A DNA stretch of 64,000 bases, from contig JAKAFL010000014.1 in NCBI GenBank assembly GCA_021817945.1, forward strand, positions 1 to 64,000, written 5' to 3'. The position numbers were made by a program, and so were the translations under genes. The notes under the pieces are model-generated. The model saw nothing but the letters and a program-made list of their open reading frames with translations. It had not been told where the DNA came from and searched no databases. Below, in pieces: positions 55,077 through 63,927 of the stretch (the first letter of the stretch is position 1; every line of letters begins with the position of its first letter). The DNA is from a bacterium. Lineage in GTDB: Bacteria > Verrucomicrobiota > Verrucomicrobiia > Limisphaerales > UBA11358.

Positions 55077-56385
55077 ACTCGGTTTCTCCTGACGCGCATT
55101 TGGTGATGCGCAACCTGGCCACTTTGGGTCCGTCCATTTCATCCACCCTCAGTTCAAATCCGTTCACAACAAAAGCCTGCCCAGGCTTGGCGAATCCGCC
55201 CTGATGCTGGGTCACCCAACCACTGACGGTGGCCACGCCCTCCTCATGGGCCACCTGGCCGATGATCTTCTCCAGTTCATGCAGAGGCAGCCCGCCGCTG
55301 GCTTCCCAGGACTGATCCTGCAAATGCCGGAGCTCGGGAACCTCCGAGTCAAATTCATCCTGTATTTGCCCAACCAAGGCCTCCATGACATTTTCCAAAG
55401 TTGCCACTCCCAATGTCCCGCCATACTCATCCACCACCAGGCAAAAGTGGAGTTTTCGGTCTAGAAAATGTCTTAAGAGCTTGTCTAGGCGCACACTTTC
55501 CGGGACGCAAGGCAGTTTGCGTGCATGCGGCAGCAACTGGCCCGCTGAGCCGGAAAGGTTGCGGCAGGCATAGATGTCCTTGATGTGCACCACCCCCAAA
55601 GTTCGGTCAGGATCACCCTCTTCACAAAGAGGGTATCGGGAATAGCGAGTGCGCTCGACCAATTCAAGGCAGTCGGCCATGGATGCCGAGATGTCCAGGG
55701 TGACAATTTCGCTGCGCGGCCTCATGACTTCACGCACAGTGCGGTTCCGAAGGTCCAGGGCGTTTAAAATCAAATCCCGCGCATCCCTCGGTCCTTGCGC
55801 GGTTTTCAATACCATCCGCAGTTCCTCCTCCGATTGGCTGGCACTGAGCGTTTCCGGGTCAACACCCAATTGGCGCACAATGGCTTGGGATGAAGCCTGC
55901 AGGAGCCAGATGAAAGGATACGAAATTTTATAAAACCAATGGAGGGGAGATGCCACCCAGAGCGCGGTGGATAGGGTTTTTCGAATGGCCACAGCCTTGG
56001 GGACCAATTCACCCGCCACGATCAGGAGGTAGCAATTGACAAAAAATCCAACGCCCAAGGCAATATGCCCCCGGGTTGAGGGTGACGGGATGTTTAGCAG
56101 GTCAAACAATGGGGTGAGCAGGCTTTCAAATACCGGCTCCACGGCCACACCCAGCCCCAGACTGACGAGCGTGATGCCAAATTGCGTGGCGCTTATATAG
56201 GCGTCCAAATGGGAGATGATGTGACGGGCTGTCCTCGCCCGGCGGTTTCCCCGCTGGGCCGGACCTGAAAGCTGGGTGTCCCGGATGCGCACCAGGGCCA
56301 GTTCAGCCGCCACAAAAAAAGCGTTCAGCAAAACCAAAGCCAACACGGCCAGAAGTTTCAGTGCGATGAGGATAAACGCATTCAT
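55039..56385 (-). CDS. CNNM/CorC-type membrane protein 1 (DUF21-CBS-CorC_HlyC)
   Basis: 448 residues. DUF21 transmembrane domain about 1-195 (MNAFILIALKLLAVLALVLLNAFFVAAELALVRIR...), two CBS repeats about 215-335 (VREVMRPRSEIVTLD...RYSRYPLCEEGDPDRTLGVVHIKDIY; FCLVVDEYGGTLGVATLENVMEALVG), and a CorC_HlyC domain about 350-435 (EASGGLPLHELEKIIGQ...TVSGWVTQHQGGFAKPGQAFVVNGFELRVDEMDG). The family includes magnesium/cobalt efflux proteins and the so-called hemolysin C proteins. It is the last of three adjacent paralogues with gaps of only 10 bases, and the last gene of the run that starts with the second propeller kinase. Its 3' end overlaps the carotenoid gene. Confidence 0.93.
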   Translation of the reverse strand: MNAFILIALKLLAVLALVLLNAFFVAAELALVRIRDTQLSGPAQRGNRRARTARHIISHLDAYISATQFGITLVSLGLGVAVEPVFESLLTPLFDLLNIPSPSTRGHIALGVGFFVNCYLLIVAGELVPKAVAIRKTLSTALWVASPLHWFYKISYPFIWLLQASSQAIVRQLGVDPETLSASQSEEELRMVLKTAQGPRDARDLILNALDLRNRTVREVMRPRSEIVTLDISASMADCLELVERTRYSRYPLCEEGDPDRTLGVVHIKDIYACRNLSGSAGQLLPHARKLPCVPESVRLDKLLRHFLDRKLHFCLVVDEYGGTLGVATLENVMEALVGQIQDEFDSEVPELRHLQDQSWEASGGLPLHELEKIIGQVAHEEGVATVSGWVTQHQGGFAKPGQAFVVNGFELRVDEMDGPKVARLRITKCASGETEFTNAPRESQSQP

Positions 56386-56395
56386 AAAGCTGCAA

Positions 56396-57391
56396 TCAAA
56401 GGTTCATCTCACCAAACATCACCTTGAGAATGTCTTGAAAGGCAGCGATGCCCACCTCCTGCCGGTCACTGGCTATCACAATGGCCACACGCTGCCCGGC
56501 GCGTTGCATTTGGCGCAGGGCCGTCTCCAGCCGCGTGGCCTCGTCCAGAAACAATGCCGGGATCATGTATTGCGCCACAGGACGTTGAATGTCCAACCTC
56601 TCCTGGTATTGAATCAATCCCATGTCCAGCAAACCAGCCACGCGACGATGCCCCTCACGGTTTTCCCAGACAGGCATGCGCATGATGTTGTGTTCCCTGC
56701 ATTTCTTCAGGACATCGGCAAAAAGATCAGTGGATTCCACCGCCACTGCCTCGGTCCAGGGCTTGGTGATGTGCGCCACGGTGAAATTTTGGAGGTCCAG
56801 TATGCGATTGATCATGGTGCGCTCATCCACGGTCAGGTTGCGTCCATATTCCTGCATAATAGCCCTGAGTTCTTCCCTGTTGCCAAACAGTCGGCGCGGT
56901 CCGGTTGACCTGCCGAATACCGTCAATAATGCATGGGAAATGCCCTCAACCACGGATACCACCGGGCTTAGCAGGAGGTTGATGAACCGGAAAGGATGGG
57001 CCGCCGAAAGACAAAGGGAATTGGGATTCGAGCGAAACAGCATTTTGGGAAGGAGGTCGAACAAGGCATAAAACCAAAATACAGCCAGGAAAAAGAAAAT
57101 GGCTGTTTTCACCTCATGGCCCATGAACAAGTTCTCCAGACTGACCAGGGTCCAGCCCAGGATGAAAAAATTGGCCAGGGTGTTGCCCACCAGGATGGTC
57201 CAGAGAAAACGCTCTGGTTTTTCAAGGAATCCATTCAGCAGCCGCGCGGAAGGTTTTCCCGCACGGGCCAGGTGCCGGATACGGAGGCGGTTCAGCGCAA
57301 AGACCCCAGCCTCCATCCCCGAAAAAAGAAATGAAGCCATCAATAAGAAAGCCAGTGCCAGCCAGTTCATCATTGTGGGTGCCGGGGTCAT
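56396..57391 (-). CDS. CNNM-type membrane protein 2 (DUF21-CBS, no CorC domain)
   Basis: 331 residues. DUF21 domain about 1-190 (LALAFLLMASFLFSGMEAGVFALNRLRIRHLARAG), with the S-G-x-E-x-G/A-x-F-x-L-N signature of the family, then a CBS pair about 205-325 (FTVAHITKPWTEAVAVE...NIMRMPVWENREGHRRVAGLLDM; VAIVIASDRQEVGIAAFQDILKVMFGEM). Unlike its two neighbours it ends right after CBS, so the C-terminal CorC_HlyC domain is absent. It sits between two full-length paralogues, which suggests a role as partner subunit (inference). Confidence 0.9.
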   Translation of the reverse strand: MTPAPTMMNWLALAFLLMASFLFSGMEAGVFALNRLRIRHLARAGKPSARLLNGFLEKPERFLWTILVGNTLANFFILGWTLVSLENLFMGHEVKTAIFFFLAVFWFYALFDLLPKMLFRSNPNSLCLSAAHPFRFINLLLSPVVSVVEGISHALLTVFGRSTGPRRLFGNREELRAIMQEYGRNLTVDERTMINRILDLQNFTVAHITKPWTEAVAVESTDLFADVLKKCREHNIMRMPVWENREGHRRVAGLLDMGLIQYQERLDIQRPVAQYMIPALFLDEATRLETALRQMQRAGQRVAIVIASDRQEVGIAAFQDILKVMFGEMNL

Positions 57392-57401
57392 GTATTCAGT
57401 G

Positions 57402-58619
57402 TCATTTCACTTTTCGCGCCAGCAATTCACGCACGCGCCGCCCATCTGTGACCAGCGCTTTCAATAGCAGGCCCGCAAATCGCGCCTCGGCGCCGTTTTC
57501 AGGAACGATGCCTAAAAGATGCGTCAGCAATCCTCCCATGGTTTCCACCTCCGGCAAATCCGGCAGCGCGGGGTATTCCCGCCGGAAATCATCCAGCCTC
57601 ATCAAACCATTCAACCTCCAGGAATCGGGGCCTATTTTCTCCATCATCAACCCCTCCGGGACCGCAGGCGAACGAAAACGCCCCACAAGCTCGGCCAGGA
57701 TGTCCTCCATGGTTACGATTCCAGCGGTGCCTCCAAACTCGTCCAAAACCACCGCCAGCCCGCGCCTTTGCTTTTGCAGGGCTTGGAATAGTTGCAGCAG
57801 GTTCATGGTTTCGGGCACAAATGAAGGAAATTCTATGGCCTCCGACAGGTCTATTTCAGGATTTAAGAGCAGCGCGCGGGTGTTCAAAATGCCCACGATG
57901 GTGTCCGGGGTCTCGTCATAAATGGGCAGTCTGCGATGCCGATGGCGGCGGGCGGCGGCAATCATTTCCTGAATGCTGGCGGCATCGCTCACCGCCGCCA
58001 TGCCTGCCCGGGGTCGCATCACATCACGGGCGGTGCGTTGATCCAGGCTGATGATTTGCAGGATGATTTCCTTTTCCGATTCGCCCAGCGCCCCCTGGGT
58101 GGATGCCATGTCAATAAGCTCATGGTATTCCGCATCGGACAAGGCATTGGAAGCCGCCGGGGCGGAGGCGAAGGAGGAGAGTAGCAAAAGGTTCAGGGTT
58201 TGGGCCACGCGATACACGGGCTTGGTGAGCTTGGCGAACACAAAAAGCGGCAGGGCCGCCCTCAGTGCCCATCGCTCCGGCTGGCGCACGGCAAGGGTTT
58301 TGGGAAAAACTTCGCAGCCCACCAGCGTCAATACAGCCATGAGCAGCAGAACCAGGGCCATGGTCCAACGCTCCTGCCCGGCCAAGGTCAGTGTCACCAA
58401 CAGCATTGCCGCATTGGCAAACGTGTTCCCCAGGGCCAGCACGGCGAGCAAATCCACGGGCCGCTGCAATAATTGGGCCACCATGCCGCCCCGCCGGGGA
58501 TGCTGCTCCGCCATGCGCCCCACCTGCCACTTGTTCAGCGTGAATAATGCCGTCTCGGAAAGGGCAAACAGAAAGCTGACTGCGGCAAACAACAGGATGA
58601 CCATCACTGCATGTTGCAT
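57402..58619 (-). CDS. CNNM/CorC-type membrane protein 3 (DUF21-CBS-CorC_HlyC)
   Basis: 405 residues from ATG 58619 (MQHAVMVILLFAAVSFLFALSETALFTLNKWQVG); a GTG nine residues upstream (58643) is also in frame. DUF21 about 1-180, CBS pair about 205-320 (RDVMRPRAGMAAVSDAASIQEMI...HRRLPIYDETPDTIVGILNTRALL; RGLAVVLDEFGGTAGIVTMEDILAELVG), and a CorC_HlyC-like end (DSWRLNGLMRLDDFRREYPALPDLPEVETMGGLLTHLLG). First of the three CNNM-type genes, 72 bases after the sulfotransferase stop. Confidence 0.92.
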   Translation of the reverse strand: MQHAVMVILLFAAVSFLFALSETALFTLNKWQVGRMAEQHPRRGGMVAQLLQRPVDLLAVLALGNTFANAAMLLVTLTLAGQERWTMALVLLLMAVLTLVGCEVFPKTLAVRQPERWALRAALPLFVFAKLTKPVYRVAQTLNLLLLSSFASAPAASNALSDAEYHELIDMASTQGALGESEKEIILQIISLDQRTARDVMRPRAGMAAVSDAASIQEMIAAARRHRHRRLPIYDETPDTIVGILNTRALLLNPEIDLSEAIEFPSFVPETMNLLQLFQALQKQRRGLAVVLDEFGGTAGIVTMEDILAELVGRFRSPAVPEGLMMEKIGPDSWRLNGLMRLDDFRREYPALPDLPEVETMGGLLTHLLGIVPENGAEARFAGLLLKALVTDGRRVRELLARKVK

Positions 58620-58691
58620 GGCCAAAGTATGCCCCGGTTCCACCGTTTTAAAAAGGCAAATGCAGGCATGATAGTCCGCTTCATCGCTTTC

Positions 58692-60272
58692 TTAATCCCC
58701 TGGTTCATATCCAAAAGTGCGACAATATGGGGCCAACCTGGCTTGCAATGGGGCCAGCGCCTGCCTGTAAAACCGCCACCGGCTTACCGCCTTTTGATGC
58801 ACAGGCTGCGCCACGGCAGCACGATTCGGGGATACCACCAGACGGCTTCCGGATGTTTCATAAAACCGGCTTTGCATCGAATCCCAATCCAGCCCCATGA
58901 AACCGGTCATCCGCCGCACCTCCGCGTCCGGGTTCGCCACGAGGCCTTCATACGGGCTCTCCTGCCACTCAAATCCACCCATTTCCCGCAATTTCAGCCA
59001 GACATCCATCAGGTCGCAATAGTGCTTCAATAGACGCTCCCATCCCGTGTAATTGGAACTGATTGCGTTCAAATTTAAATTCTGAAAATAGCAACTCACC
59101 AGAACGTCACGCGGGTCCCGCAGGGCCACGATGATTTTTGAGCGCGGAAAAATCCGCAGCCATAGGTGCAGGGCACCCGTGTAGGACGGGTTTTTATCCA
59201 GGTGCAGAACGGGCGCGCCCGGGTTCAAAGCCCTGCCTCGGGCAAGGCTTTTGAAATATCGCTCCCTGAAAAAACTTCTGCGGCTGGGCGAAAGGGAATC
59301 CAGCCCTTGCGCGGACAACCGGGTTCCGCCTTCCATGGGCGACAGCGATTCCAATACCTCCTGCCCAAAGGCAGGAGGTTCGTCATGGGCCAAAACCCGG
59401 GGGTGCGCCCCAAGTATTTGCTCCAGCAAGGTGGTGCCGCTGCGGGGATGACCCGCCAGTAGTATGACCTGTTCCTCTGTTGTTTCCTTTCCCCGCCCTT
59501 CCTCCGTCCAGCAGCGAATCATGCCGGCCTTGATTTCGTCAAGGGTCTCCCGCCGCCTCCGGTCGAACTGGTCATAAACATCCTGAAGCCGTTTCACGGG
59601 CTGTGTCCGGCACAAAATGGCTTTCGCCTCCTCCAGGTTTTTCAAAGCCTCCTCGTGCCGCATGGTCTTATCCAAAACCAACGCCAGTTCGTGATGGCAG
59701 GCTTGACGGGACGGCAGGTTGGTTCGCGAACTTTCCAGTGCGCCCCTGAAAATGGTTTCTGCCTCATCCAATTTTCCCAGATGCGCTTTCATCTTTCCAT
59801 GCAGGCATTGCACTTGTCCATCCACCGGGTGATCATCAAGCAATGGTTGCAATATTTCCAGGGCCTCCTGCGGCTTGCCTTCCAGGTCCAGCCATTCCAC
59901 CATGCTCAACCGGGCTTTGATTGACCCGGGATTGCCTTCAAGCGCTTTTTTAAAACATTCCCGGGCCTGATCCATCCACTGTAGGTGATGGTGCTGCTGT
60001 CCCACCAAAATGAGCAAACCCGCATCTCCCTGGGCCAGTTCCATTGTCCGCTGAAATGCGCGCCCGGCCTCTTCAAACTCCAGGGCACGGCTGGCCGCCA
60101 CCCCGTATTCAAACCATAGCTCCGCCATGTCGGGAAATCGCTTTAAAAGTTCCGCATAACGGGTCATCCCACGATGAAATTTCCCCCCCAACATGTCCCG
60201 CTGGGCAGCAACCCACTGGTCCCTGTCAAACTCCTTCAACGAAGGCGAAGCGGCTTTCTCGATGGCGCTCAT
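58692..60272 (-). CDS. TPR-repeat sulfotransferase
   Basis: About 526 residues. The N-terminal half (about 15-235) is a string of tetratricopeptide repeats (AELWFEYGVAASRALEFEEAGRAFQRTMEL; GLLILVGQQHHHLQWMDQARECFKKALEGNPGS; LHGKMKAHLGKLDEAETIFRGALES). The C-terminal half is a Sulfotransferase_3-type domain with the PAPS 5'-phosphosulfate loop LLAGHPRSGTTLLEQILGAHP (about 268-288) and the 3'-phosphate motif IIVALRDPRDVLVSCYFQNL. It would transfer sulfate from PAPS to an unknown acceptor, with the TPR part choosing the partner. The ATG is five bases after the response-regulator stop, so it is co-transcribed with the two-component pair. Confidence 0.9.
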   Translation of the reverse strand: MSAIEKAASPSLKEFDRDQWVAAQRDMLGGKFHRGMTRYAELLKRFPDMAELWFEYGVAASRALEFEEAGRAFQRTMELAQGDAGLLILVGQQHHHLQWMDQARECFKKALEGNPGSIKARLSMVEWLDLEGKPQEALEILQPLLDDHPVDGQVQCLHGKMKAHLGKLDEAETIFRGALESSRTNLPSRQACHHELALVLDKTMRHEEALKNLEEAKAILCRTQPVKRLQDVYDQFDRRRRETLDEIKAGMIRCWTEEGRGKETTEEQVILLAGHPRSGTTLLEQILGAHPRVLAHDEPPAFGQEVLESLSPMEGGTRLSAQGLDSLSPSRRSFFRERYFKSLARGRALNPGAPVLHLDKNPSYTGALHLWLRIFPRSKIIVALRDPRDVLVSCYFQNLNLNAISSNYTGWERLLKHYCDLMDVWLKLREMGGFEWQESPYEGLVANPDAEVRRMTGFMGLDWDSMQSRFYETSGSRLVVSPNRAAVAQPVHQKAVSRWRFYRQALAPLQARLAPYCRTFGYEPGD

Positions 60273-60277
60273 CAAAA

Positions 60278-60913
60278 TTACCGCTGAAAAAATCGGGCCA
60301 CCGCCTCGGTCCTGGTGCGGACCTGAAGTTTTTCATAAATCCTGCGGATGTAGGTATGGACGGTCTCGTAGCTGATATCGAGTTTTTCGGCGATTTCCTT
60401 GTAGATCAGCCCCTGGGACAGAAGGTCCAGGACCTGTTGCTCGCGTTCGGACAACTCGGACAACTCATCCGTTGGCCGGGCCTGATCCTTGGGCTTTTGA
60501 AAGGATTGAACCACCTTGCGCGCAATATGCGTGGTCATGGGGGACCCCCCTCGTTTGACCTCGTGAATGGCTTCGATCAGTTCCTTGCCGGGGGTGCGTT
60601 TGAGCATGTAGCCGCTGGCCCCGGCGGCCAGGGCGTTGAATATGTTTTCCGTGTCCTCATAAACGGTCAACATCATGACCTGCGTTCCGGGAAGTATCGC
60701 CTTCAATTGCCGGACACATTCCACACCATTCATTCCAGGCAGGTTGATGTCCATGAGCACCACATCAGGCTTTACCTGGGGCAGCGCCGCCAATGCTTCC
60801 TCTGCGCTGCCGTGGTCGCTCGCCAGCCGGAAACCCGGGGCGCGGCCAATCACCTTGGCCAGCGTCCCCCGCAATTGCTCATTGTCCTCAACTATGGAAA
60901 TTGTCGTTGCCAT
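60278..60913 (-). CDS. NarL/LuxR-type response regulator 2
   Basis: 211 residues. Receiver 1-120 with D55 (VVLMDINLPG), ED at 9-10, MLTVYED and MLKRTPGKELIEA; LuxR helix-turn-helix about 145-205 (LSEREQQVLDLLSQGLIYKEIAEKLDISYETVHTYIRRIYEKLQVRTRTEAVARFF in overlapping parts). Closely related to the regulator at 23057: the spacing is identical and most core blocks match. It follows the kinase by 45 bases, and AGGGG precedes the ATG. Partner of the propeller kinase directly upstream. No CATCGCCA dyad is visible upstream of this one. Confidence 0.94.
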   Translation of the reverse strand: MATTISIVEDNEQLRGTLAKVIGRAPGFRLASDHGSAEEALAALPQVKPDVVLMDINLPGMNGVECVRQLKAILPGTQVMMLTVYEDTENIFNALAAGASGYMLKRTPGKELIEAIHEVKRGGSPMTTHIARKVVQSFQKPKDQARPTDELSELSEREQQVLDLLSQGLIYKEIAEKLDISYETVHTYIRRIYEKLQVRTRTEAVARFFQR

Positions 60914-60958
60914 TTCAAATCCCCTCTCCCGCCTGCACCGCCTGCACCGCTGTGCCGT

Positions 60959-63835
60959 TCATTCTGAAAGCGGAACAATCAACTGAACCATTGTGCCGCC
61001 TTCCGGCCCGGGTCCAATCTCAAAATGACCCCGGACATCCTCCAGGCGACGGCTCATGTTTTTAATCCCGTTGCGCATGGATTTTTTGGCCATGTCACCG
61101 GGCCCGCGCCCGTTGTCCTCCACCCCAAGGATAAATTGTTTGGCCTCCAGCCGCAACCATACTCGGGCCTGGGTTGCATGGGCATGCTTGACCACGTTGT
61201 TGACAGCCTCTTTGAAGGCCAAAAAGACATTGTGTCGCACTTCAGGCAGGATTTTGGCGGCGGGAAGGCTCGCGGGAAGGTCGCTCCGAAATCGTATCCC
61301 CGCCAGCGCAAAGTAATCCTGTGCATATTGACAGGCATAATTAACCAGGCTTTCCACCGTGTCATTGGAGGGATTCACCGCCCACACGATTACGTCCAAC
61401 GCCCGGGTGGTTTCCCTTGCGGTTGCGCCAATCTGCCGGGCATGGTTTTCCACCTCCCCGGGTATGTCCTTGTCCGCCTCGGCTAATTCCCCCAGCAAGG
61501 CCACCTGGGTGAGGTTCGCGCCAAGTTGATCATGGAGGTCCCGCGCAATGCGGGACCGTTCGCGTTCGATTAATTCCTTTTGGTGTAGTATCCGCAATTC
61601 ACGCTTCAGCCGGGTGGTGGATACCAGATTGATGACACCGGCCAGCATCCCCAGGCTCGTGAGTAGCACCGCGCCCAAAAACCAGGGCTTTTGCCAGAAT
61701 GGTGGCAACACCACGATTCGCACCCTCGCGCCTTCCCGGTTCCATACCCCCTCCTCGTTGCATGCCATGACGTGAAAAGTATAATTGCCCGCCGGCAGCT
61801 TCGTGAACCGCACCACCCGGTCGCCACCAAGATCGGTCGCGTTGCGGTTCCTTCCCTCCAAACGATAGCGGAATCGCACCGACCCTTGAAGACCCTTGGG
61901 AGCTGAAAAATTCAACGCGGTGAAATGGATTTCCAATTGCTCGTTGTCCGGCTGAAGCGTCAATTGCTCAAGCTCGCCGCTGGCCAGCGGGTTTTTGTTT
62001 TGCAGCACCCCATCCACCCATGCCGATTCAATGATCACCGGCGGAGGCTGGTCATCTGGCTTCAACTCCTTGGGGAAAACGCTCACAAGGCCTTGGATCG
62101 TGGGAAACCAAAGAATCCCATCCATGCCCGCCACCGCAGCGGGTTGCGCCCCGGCAGAACATTCACGGGTGAGATAAACACGACAGGAAATCCGGTCGTG
62201 CACGGAATCCCGCACCCCGGGCGAAGGGTTGGACACCAAGGCGGCGGATTTCTCATTCAATCGAGCCAAACCCTCATACGAACCCATCCACATGTAATGT
62301 TCCGCGTCTTCAATCAAATACCCGACATCATCGCCGGGAAGACCGTCCTCGGACGAAAACAAATGCCACCGGCCCCCGTCAAGCCGGGCCAGGCCATGCC
62401 CGGAAGTTCCCGCATACAGCGATCCATCATGGGCAACGCAAAGACATGAAATATCATTCACCGGCGACCGGGCGTTGGAAATCAATCCATTAAAAAGCCC
62501 ATAAACCCCCGATCCGCCGGTGCCGATCCAAATGTGCCCATCCGGGCCTTCTGCGACCGCCCGCACCGGGCCTGAAGGCAGCCCGTCTGCGGCCGTGTAA
62601 AACCGCCAATCCTCACCGTCATAAGAAGCCAGTCCGTCCTCGCTGCCCACCCACAACCGCCCATCATGGCTTTGAAATAGAGCATATATTTTACGACCCG
62701 CCTTGTCCGCCCACGGCACGGGTTGAAAACCCTCCTTGCCCAGCCTGAACAAGCCTTGGCCGCGCGTTCCGGCCCACACATTCCCACTGGCATCCACCAA
62801 CACGGACCATGCTCCAAAATGATAATCTTTCACCGTTTGCCCCTGGCAATAAACCACGCCTCGTGTATTGTCTTGCACCCATAGCCCCCCAGCCTTGTCC
62901 TCCGCCACCGATTGCACCACCCCAGGGGTGATTCCTGGAAGGCTCTTGAAATGATTCTTTTGAATACGGTATAGTCCGCCCCCATCCGTCCCCGCCCACA
63001 AATCATGATCAGCATCTACAAAGAGGCAAAATACATTCCCCTGAAAAAGTCCCGACGATGCCAAAAGTTTCCGGCAACATCCCTGGTCGTTAAACCAATA
63101 GATTCCGCTGCCCTTCACTCCCACCACCAGTTCCCCCTCGGAATCTTCGCACAAACAGGTGATGTTCGCATCGAATGCGGTTGAAAACGATGATGCCACC
63201 GGAGCTTCTGTCCATGGATACGAACCAAGGTCTTGAATGGCTCCCCCCGCATCCTGCTTTTGAACCCGGCCATTTTCCAAAATCCACGATCCGCCACCCT
63301 GCCTTGGCCATTCCACGTGAAATGCCCGCCTCAGCAAGGTCCTCCATTGTTGCGAAAGCGGATGAACATTTTCCTCTATGTGTCCATCCTTCAAAAAAAT
63401 CAGCCTGCCGTTGGCCAACACACACCATAGCCCCCCCGACGTGTCCTCCTCCGCATAATAAACATTGGCGCCCAAAGCCTCGGTTGGCAGGGTTTGAATT
63501 AATCCATCCCGAATGCTGCACAACCCTGCATTGTCCATCCCCACCCAAAGCGTGTTCGAAAACCGATCCTGATGAAGAAACACAATACGGTCCCCGGGTA
63601 AACCAGGGGTGTTGTTCACGTTGAAATGAGTGAAGGAATGCCCATCAAACCGAACCAGGCCATTCAAGGTCCCCAACCAAAGATAACCATCCCTGCCCTG
63701 GGCCATGGCCAGGACCGAGCTTTGTGGCAAACCATCCTCCGTTGTCCATGCGTCCACCTTGAAATCAGAGTCATCCGCCCGAACCCTCAAACTTAGGAAA
63801 ACAATCACCACCCAACACAGCCTCAAAACATTCAT
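60959..63835 (-). CDS. Periplasmic-propeller sensor histidine kinase 2
   Basis: 958 residues from ATG 63835. Signal/anchor MNVLRLCWVVIVFLSLRVRA; Reg_prop propeller repeats about 25-570 (DGYLWLGTLNGLVRFDG, NTLWVGMDNAGLCSI, HDLWAGTDGGGLYRI, GNVWAGTRGQGLFRL, GHIWIGTGGSGVYGL); Y_Y_Y domain about 610-690 (FRYRLEGRNRNATDLG...NYTFHVMACNEEGVW); transmembrane helix about 700-722; HisKA_3 with H768 (ARDLHDQLGANLTQVALL); HATPase with EAVNNVVKHA and VEDNGRGPG. Same architecture as the pectin-locus kinase but with divergent sensor repeats, so a different signal. The start is fixed by GAGGAGG right upstream; an in-frame extension to 63967 runs into repeat copy E. It heads a run of six genes. Confidence 0.94.
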   Translation of the reverse strand: MNVLRLCWVVIVFLSLRVRADDSDFKVDAWTTEDGLPQSSVLAMAQGRDGYLWLGTLNGLVRFDGHSFTHFNVNNTPGLPGDRIVFLHQDRFSNTLWVGMDNAGLCSIRDGLIQTLPTEALGANVYYAEEDTSGGLWCVLANGRLIFLKDGHIEENVHPLSQQWRTLLRRAFHVEWPRQGGGSWILENGRVQKQDAGGAIQDLGSYPWTEAPVASSFSTAFDANITCLCEDSEGELVVGVKGSGIYWFNDQGCCRKLLASSGLFQGNVFCLFVDADHDLWAGTDGGGLYRIQKNHFKSLPGITPGVVQSVAEDKAGGLWVQDNTRGVVYCQGQTVKDYHFGAWSVLVDASGNVWAGTRGQGLFRLGKEGFQPVPWADKAGRKIYALFQSHDGRLWVGSEDGLASYDGEDWRFYTAADGLPSGPVRAVAEGPDGHIWIGTGGSGVYGLFNGLISNARSPVNDISCLCVAHDGSLYAGTSGHGLARLDGGRWHLFSSEDGLPGDDVGYLIEDAEHYMWMGSYEGLARLNEKSAALVSNPSPGVRDSVHDRISCRVYLTRECSAGAQPAAVAGMDGILWFPTIQGLVSVFPKELKPDDQPPPVIIESAWVDGVLQNKNPLASGELEQLTLQPDNEQLEIHFTALNFSAPKGLQGSVRFRYRLEGRNRNATDLGGDRVVRFTKLPAGNYTFHVMACNEEGVWNREGARVRIVVLPPFWQKPWFLGAVLLTSLGMLAGVINLVSTTRLKRELRILHQKELIERERSRIARDLHDQLGANLTQVALLGELAEADKDIPGEVENHARQIGATARETTRALDVIVWAVNPSNDTVESLVNYACQYAQDYFALAGIRFRSDLPASLPAAKILPEVRHNVFLAFKEAVNNVVKHAHATQARVWLRLEAKQFILGVEDNGRGPGDMAKKSMRNGIKNMSRRLEDVRGHFEIGPGPEGGTMVQLIVPLSE

Positions 63836-63836
63836 G

Positions 63837-63843
63837 CCTCCTC
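63837..63843 (-). promoter_or_regulatory. Shine-Dalgarno of propeller kinase 2
   Basis: GAGGAGG ends two bases before ATG 63835 (minus strand). It selects this start over the in-frame extension. The spacing is short but the match is strong. Confidence 0.75.
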
Positions 63844-63927
63844 GTCGCCCTGAAAATTGGCTCAGGTTAAAAAATAAATTTCTGAACGCGTTTGGAGCCA
63901 TGGTCAATCTTGATGACAACGAAGCAT

